64,000 bases of DNA from an uncultured Photobacterium sp. (lineage in GTDB: Bacteria > Pseudomonadota > Gammaproteobacteria > Enterobacterales > Vibrionaceae). The position numbers and the translations under genes were made by a program. This document shows positions 60,196-64,000 of this stretch, piece by piece. The DNA is taken from assembly GCF_947039875.1 (NCBI RefSeq), contig NZ_CAMRAN010000003.1, forward strand, positions 62,001 to 126,000, written 5' to 3'. The number at the start of each line of letters is the position of its first letter. The stretch's first letter is position 1. The notes beneath the pieces are model-generated. The model did not search any database. It had not been told where the DNA came from and saw nothing but the letters and a program-made list of their open reading frames with translations.

Positions 60196-60237
60196 CTAAA
60201 TCGACATTGTTTGCTCACTTAAGTCCGTGATAACAAC

Positions 60238-61830
60238 TTAGTGGCGGAAGTGACGCATACCAGTAAACACCATTGCCATGCCGTGTTCATCTGCCGCTGT
60301 AATGACTTCATCATCACGCATAGAGCCCCCCGGTTGAATAACACAGGTAATCCCCGCTTCTGCTGCGGCATCAATACCATCACGGAAAGGGAAGAACGCA
60401 TCTGATGCCATCACACTGCCCGCCACTTCCAGATTTTCGTCAGCGGCTTTGATGCCGGCAATTTTGGCAGAATAAACGCGGCTCATTTGACCGGCACCGA
60501 CACCGATAGTCATATTGCCTTTGGCATAGACAATCGCGTTCGATTTAACATATTTCGCCACTTTCCAGCAAAATAGTGCATCACGTAATTCGTCAGCGGT
60601 TGGCTGGCGCTTTGATACCACGGTGAGATCATTTACCGATACCATGCCTTGGTCACGATCTTGAACCAATAAGCCACCATTGACACGTTTAACATCAAAA
60701 CCGGTAGTTTTAGTCGACCATTGACCACACTCAAGTAGGCGTAAGTTTTTCTTAGCAGCGATAATCGCTGTTGCTTGTGGTGAGACTTTAGGCGCAATGA
60801 TCACTTCAACAAATTGGCGATCAACGATAGCTTGTGCGGTTGCTGCATCAAGTTCACGGTTAAAAGCAATAATGCCACCAAAGGCAGAGGTAGGGTCGGT
60901 TTTGTAAGCGCGGTCGTAGGCTTCAAGCAGATTCTCACCAAGGGCGACACCGCATGGGTTGGCGTGTTTTACAATCACACAAGCGGGAAGGTCAAATTCT
61001 TTAACACACTCAAGTGCCGCGTCAGTATCGGCAATGTTGTTGTATGAAAGCGCCTTACCTTGTAGTTGCGTAGCTGTAGCAACCGAGGCTTCTTGTGGGT
61101 GTGCTTCAACATAGAATGCGGCTGCTTGGTGGCTGTTTTCCCCGTAGCGCATGTCTTGTTTTTTCTCGAACTGTTGATTGAAAGTGCGGGGGAACGTTGA
61201 CTCTTGATCTCCTTCTTTGTTATCGCCGTAAGAAGGCACCATAGTACCGAAGTAGTTGGCTATCATACCGTCGTAAGCGGCAGTATGTTCAAACGCAGCA
61301 ATAGCTAAATCAAACCGTGTCGCCTGAGTTAATGAGCCGTTATTGGCACTCATTTCTGTAAGGACGCGATCATAATCGTCAGCATTGACCACAATCGTTA
61401 CGTCTTTGTGGTTTTTAGCCGCTGAACGCACCATGGTTGGCCCGCCAATATCAATATTTTCTACTGCATCTTCTAAACTGCAATGAGGGTTAGCAACGGT
61501 TTCGGCAAACGGATAGAGGTTAACTACCACCATATCAATGGGGTTTATACCGTGTTGTGCCATGATCGCATCATCAATGCCACGACGGCCTAAAACACCA
61601 CCGTGCACTTTAGGGTGTAGGGTTTTTACACGGCCATCCATCATCTCAGGAAAGTGGGTGTAATCTGAAACCTCAGTAACTGCAATGTTTTGTTCTGCAA
61701 GTAAACGAGCGGTACCACCCGTAGATAAGATCTCTATGCCGCGATTGGCGAGGGCGTGAGCTAATTCAACAATACCAGTTTTGTCTGATACGCTGAGCAG
61801 CGCACGGCGAATAGGACGAACGTTTTCCAT
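60238..61830 (-). CDS. purH: Bifunctional AICAR transformylase / IMP cyclohydrolase
   Basis: Last two steps of IMP synthesis. N-terminal IMPCH/MGS-like domain ([32 protein letters not shown]), C-terminal AICARFT domain ([35 protein letters not shown]). ATG 61830 ([12 protein letters not shown]) is preferred to 61839 by comparison with Vibrio PurH length (530 aa), but either is possible: AGAGAG directly abuts the first ATG. Ends MRHFRH as in E. coli. Confidence 0.96.
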   Translation of the reverse strand: MENVRPIRRALLSVSDKTGIVELAHALANRGIEILSTGGTARLLAEQNIAVTEVSDYTHFPEMMDGRVKTLHPKVHGGVLGRRGIDDAIMAQHGINPIDMVVVNLYPFAETVANPHCSLEDAVENIDIGGPTMVRSAAKNHKDVTIVVNADDYDRVLTEMSANNGSLTQATRFDLAIAAFEHTAAYDGMIANYFGTMVPSYGDNKEGDQESTFPRTFNQQFEKKQDMRYGENSHQAAAFYVEAHPQEASVATATQLQGKALSYNNIADTDAALECVKEFDLPACVIVKHANPCGVALGENLLEAYDRAYKTDPTSAFGGIIAFNRELDAATAQAIVDRQFVEVIIAPKVSPQATAIIAAKKNLRLLECGQWSTKTTGFDVKRVNGGLLVQDRDQGMVSVNDLTVVSKRQPTADELRDALFCWKVAKYVKSNAIVYAKGNMTIGVGAGQMSRVYSAKIAGIKAADENLEVAGSVMASDAFFPFRDGIDAAAEAGITCVIQPGGSMRDDEVITAADEHGMAMVFTGMRHFRH

Positions 61831-61972
61831 TGCTACCATCTCTCTAACTACACAGTGAATAGGATATTTTTCAATACCAATCTACTGGGATTAGATTGGC
61901 GTTGAGAAATATCCTCGGCTAAAATCGAGCAAAGCTAAAAATAAGTAAACGATATGTATCAATCTGATGCCT

Positions 61973-62000
61973 ATTCTACATGAATACTGACATTGCGCAA
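61973..62000 (-). promoter_or_regulatory. purH promoter
   Basis: Minus strand: TTGCGC (62000-61995), a 16-base spacer and TAGAAT (61978-61973). The -35 hexamer is inside the PurR-type palindrome, consistent with repression by steric block. Confidence 0.6.
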
Positions 62001-62010
62001 ACGTTTGCTA
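61995..62010. promoter_or_regulatory. PurR operator
   Basis: GCGCAAACGTTTGCTA contains the perfect palindrome GCAAACGTTTGC, matching the PurR consensus ACGCAAACGTTTNCNT very well. It lies about 165 bases before purH and 48 before zntR. Confidence 0.82.
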
Positions 62011-62057
62011 TTTGGGTGCGATCACTGAAATATCGAGGTAGTCGAAAGGACGTTTAA

Positions 62058-62528
62058 ATGTATTTAATAGGGCAACTAGCAAAATTATGTAATGTCAGTA
62101 GTGATACATTACGTTTTTATGAAAAGAATGGGTTGATTGAACCTGCGGGTAGAAGTGACAGTGGTTATCGCCTCTATAGTGAGGATAACTTATCACGGGT
62201 TAAATTTATTTTACGGGCAAAAGCGATTGGTTTGAGTCTTGGTGAAATATGTGAGCTATTGGATATTCGCCTTGAGGCAAGCCAGCACAGTTGTGCTGAA
62301 GTTAAAGCGATCACGCAGGCTAAATTAGATGAAGTGGATAGTAAAATTGCTGAACTACAACGGATCCGTGGCGCGTTAACAAAAATCAATGATGCTTGCT
62401 GTGGTCATCGTAATGATGATGCTAGCCACTGTTCTATTCTTGGTGCATTGAATGATAGCGATGATATGGTAAACCCTGAAGTAAAACCTGAGCCTTGTCA
62501 TTCAGGGCAATGCCAATGTGGTCATTAA
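62058..62528 (+). CDS. zntR: Zn(II)-responsive MerR-family regulator ZntR
   Basis: MerR-type activator that in E. coli controls the zinc exporter ZntA. N-terminal winged HTH (YLIGQLAKLCNVSSDTLRFYE, about 2-22), dimerisation helix and metal-binding loop with Cys79, CCGH (114-117) and Cys125, matching the ZntR ligands rather than CueR. The tail is Cys/His-rich (CHSGQCQCGH). 156 aa. RBS AAAGGACGTTTAA. Divergent from purH. Confidence 0.92.
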   Translation: MYLIGQLAKLCNVSSDTLRFYEKNGLIEPAGRSDSGYRLYSEDNLSRVKFILRAKAIGLSLGEICELLDIRLEASQHSCAEVKAITQAKLDEVDSKIAELQRIRGALTKINDACCGHRNDDASHCSILGALNDSDDMVNPEVKPEPCHSGQCQCGH

Positions 62529-62713
62529 TCGCTGGTGGCTTGTTTGACATTACTGATCACATCTTTGGTTGTGTCTCGAAAGAAATGATCAGTAGCTTTG
62601 GTAGCATGACCGACCTCAGTTAAGCCTTATTTGAGATCTTGCTTATTTTGGCTTGAACAACCGACTACAGCAAAGGTGCTTATAATAAGGGCTGCGATGG
62701 TTATCTTTTTCTA
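62525..62713 (-). pseudogene. Decayed small lipoprotein gene
   Basis: The minus-strand reading frame from 62710 gives KKITIAALIISTFAVVGCSS, a clear lipoprotein signal with lipobox VVGC, then QNKQDLK, a TAA stop, and continues in the same frame with GLTEVGHATKATDHFFRDT to a second TAA at 62525. Instead of ATG, the codon before KK is TAG (ATAGAAAAAG, explained by one inserted A in ATGAAAAAG), and the internal stop is one change from CAA. Two lesions in an otherwise protein-like frame indicate a pseudogene of about 60 codons. The end overlaps the last bases of zntR. Confidence 0.65.
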
Positions 62714-62894
62714 TCTGAATAATTGCAGCAAATAACAATGGCTCCAGTGCGGTGCTTTTTAGCTGAGGTCTAAGTAAAAACTGGCTTAATATGTCATGTT
62801 TTTGATGAATATTTTCGTTAGTGGTTCATTTGAAATTGTGATAGTTTCAGGGCTTCTAAAATTTGCTTTACCTGTTTAGCAATAAGGAAATTCA
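62714..62894. promoter_or_regulatory. Upstream region of ppnP
   Basis: Non-coding, AT-rich, no clear promoter found by eye. Contains the RBS AAGGAAATTCA for ppnP at its end. Confidence 0.3.
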
Positions 62895-63176
62895 ATGTTA
62901 AAAGTGAATGAATATTTTGATGGCCAAGTGAAATCTGTTGGCTTTGAATCTGCCGGTGATCATGCCAGTGTTGGTGTGATGGTGGCAGGTGAATATACTT
63001 TTTCAACCGCTGCCCCTGAGCGTATGACTGTCGTAAAAGGCGAGCTTACCGTAAAACTTCCGGGTCATGTTGATTGGGAAACTTATGGTACTGGTGATGA
63101 TTTTGAAGTGCCTGGTGATAGCGCCTTCCATGTAAAAGTGACCAAAACGACGGCTTATTTGTGTGATTACCTATAA
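62895..63176 (+). CDS. ppnP: Pyrimidine/purine nucleoside phosphorylase PpnP
   Basis: Small cupin-fold enzyme (YaiE/DUF1255 family) that phosphorolyses diverse nucleosides. 93 aa; [19 protein letters not shown], family signature [32 protein letters not shown]. coli PpnP is the same length class (94). Monocistronic, followed by a terminator. Confidence 0.95.
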   Translation: MLKVNEYFDGQVKSVGFESAGDHASVGVMVAGEYTFSTAAPERMTVVKGELTVKLPGHVDWETYGTGDDFEVPGDSAFHVKVTKTTAYLCDYL

Positions 63177-63201
63177 GTTACGTCATTGCTGAATTATGAA
63201 T

Positions 63202-63231
63202 AAAAAAGCTTCGTTATGGCGAAGCTTTTTT
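63202..63231. terminator. Bidirectional terminator between ppnP and malI-like gene
   Basis: AAAAAAGCTTCG-TTATGG-CGAAGCTTTTTT between convergent genes; symmetrical A/T tails. Confidence 0.92.
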
Positions 63232-63245
63232 ATTGGTTGCGATTA

Positions 63246-64000
63246 TTAGGCTGAATCGCGGCAGATAAGTTGTGGTGTGAGGATTACATGCTGAACGGCA
63301 CTATCATTTGCTTTCATTCGCATAAGTAAGCGCTGACCAGCTTGATAGCCAATATTTCTGAGGGGTGAACTTACAACGGTCAATGATGGTTGGCTTAATG
63401 TGGCTTCTGCAATATCATCAAAACTAATGATAGCGACCTGTTGATCAATATAATTATCTTTTCCAACACTTTTCCCGCACCGTTTGACACCATATATGGC
63501 CCCTAATGCGACAGTGGGGCCATGACACAAGATCGCGGTTATTTTGGGGTGCTGAGTCAATAACTGCTGTACCGTTGTTGCTGCATGTAATTGTTGATTT
63601 TCAGCTTCAATGATCCATTCATTTTTAAATGGCAACCCATATTGGATCAGTGTACTACCAAAGCCCCCTAAGCGTTCTGCACGTGTTAAAGACTCCCCAG
63701 ATCCTCCCACATAAGCGATATGACGATGGCCTTGCTTAATTAAATATTGACTGGCAATGACGGCAGCTTGGTGATTATCTGGAGCGATATAATCAACGTC
63801 GTTGCTAACTGTTGCACGTGCTAAACAGATGGCAGGGATCCCTGCTTGTTGTGCCATGGCAATAACCGTTGCGGTCGCTTCTCTTTCAGGGCTAAAAGCG
63901 ATACCTGCGACACCTTGCTGAATCATCGATTGTACACATTGGATCAGTTTTTGCGGATTATGATTCGATTGCGCTAAAAATAATAAATACCCTTGTTGTT
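63246..64000 (-). CDS. malI: LacI-family repressor, MalI-like (partial, N-terminus outside window)
   Basis: Only the periplasmic-binding-protein-like effector domain is visible; the reading frame continues past base 64000 (upstream residues LLFLAQSNHNPQKLIQCVQS), so the ORF-track ATG at 63926 is internal. HRHIAYVGGSGESLTRAERL and YGLPFKNEWIIEA align best with E. coli MalI (GLPFHSDWVLE), the repressor of malX/malY. The DNA-binding domain is not in the window, and the target genes would lie to the right. The family is certain; the MalI assignment is an inference from remembered sequence. Confidence 0.82.
   Translation of the reverse strand, partial: QQGYLLFLAQSNHNPQKLIQCVQSMIQQGVAGIAFSPEREATATVIAMAQQAGIPAICLARATVSNDVDYIAPDNHQAAVIASQYLIKQGHRHIAYVGGSGESLTRAERLGGFGSTLIQYGLPFKNEWIIEAENQQLHAATTVQQLLTQHPKITAILCHGPTVALGAIYGVKRCGKSVGKDNYIDQQVAIISFDDIAEATLSQPSLTVVSSPLRNIGYQAGQRLLMRMKANDSAVQHVILTPQLICRDSA

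Overview
The window is a gene-dense, moderately AT-rich chromosomal core segment of a gammaproteobacterium, most likely Vibrionaceae and quite possibly Photobacterium. The basis is near-identity to E. coli in Crp, RpoB/RpoC, EF-Tu and ribosomal proteins, Vibrio-like purH/purD/zntR and pilMNOPQ-aroKB-damX-dam neighbourhoods, and Vibrio-style DamX. The genus is inference. I see no tRNA, rRNA, insertion sequence, prophage or CRISPR.

Layout. (1) 1-13.5 kb: truncated mrcA (minus), then pilMNOPQ (type IV pilus alignment complex and secretin), aroK-aroB, damX, dam, a small DUF2970 gene (minus), and rpe-gph-trpS. (2) 13.6-19.2 kb: pabA and an arginine-succinyltransferase cluster astC-astA-astD plus a DUF1338 gene; astB and astE are absent here. 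(3) 19.2-31.3 kb: an unknown small ORF, crp divergent from yhfA, then prkB, yheU, yheT, yheS (minus), kefG-kefB-yheV, slyD, slyX and a WD40 lipoprotein (minus), and fkpA. (4) 31.4-50 kb: yheO-tusDCB, the str operon rpsL-rpsG-fusA-tuf, then directly secE-nusG, rplKA, rplJL and rpoBC. (5) 50-64 kb: rsd, nudC, hemE, a hydroxyacid dehydrogenase, yjaG, brnQ with a structured leader, a CNNM/CBS membrane protein, hupA, a DUF1481 lipoprotein, purD-purH (minus), zntR, a decayed lipoprotein gene, ppnP, and a truncated malI-like repressor.

Large-scale point: the first half follows the E. coli mrcA-to-tufA block and the second half follows the E. coli tufB-to-purH block. The two blocks, far apart in E. 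coli, are joined here through one tuf gene.

Regulation visible in the sequence: strong sigma70-type promoters before rpsL, rplK and rplJ; a CRP-like site in the crp-yhfA divergent region; a PurR-type palindrome over the purH -35; and many intrinsic terminators.

The most interesting element is the ~0.6 kb leader of brnQ (branched-chain amino acid carrier). It carries an ORF with a strong Shine-Dalgarno sequence for a 38-residue peptide rich in Leu/Val/Ile, including four consecutive Leu codons. A pair of mutually exclusive hairpins follows, which is the architecture of leader-peptide attenuation. Other points of note are perfect intercistronic hairpins in rpsG-fusA and rpoB-rpoC, a terminator-like hairpin inside purH-purD, and a hupA terminator whose T-tract touches the next start codon.
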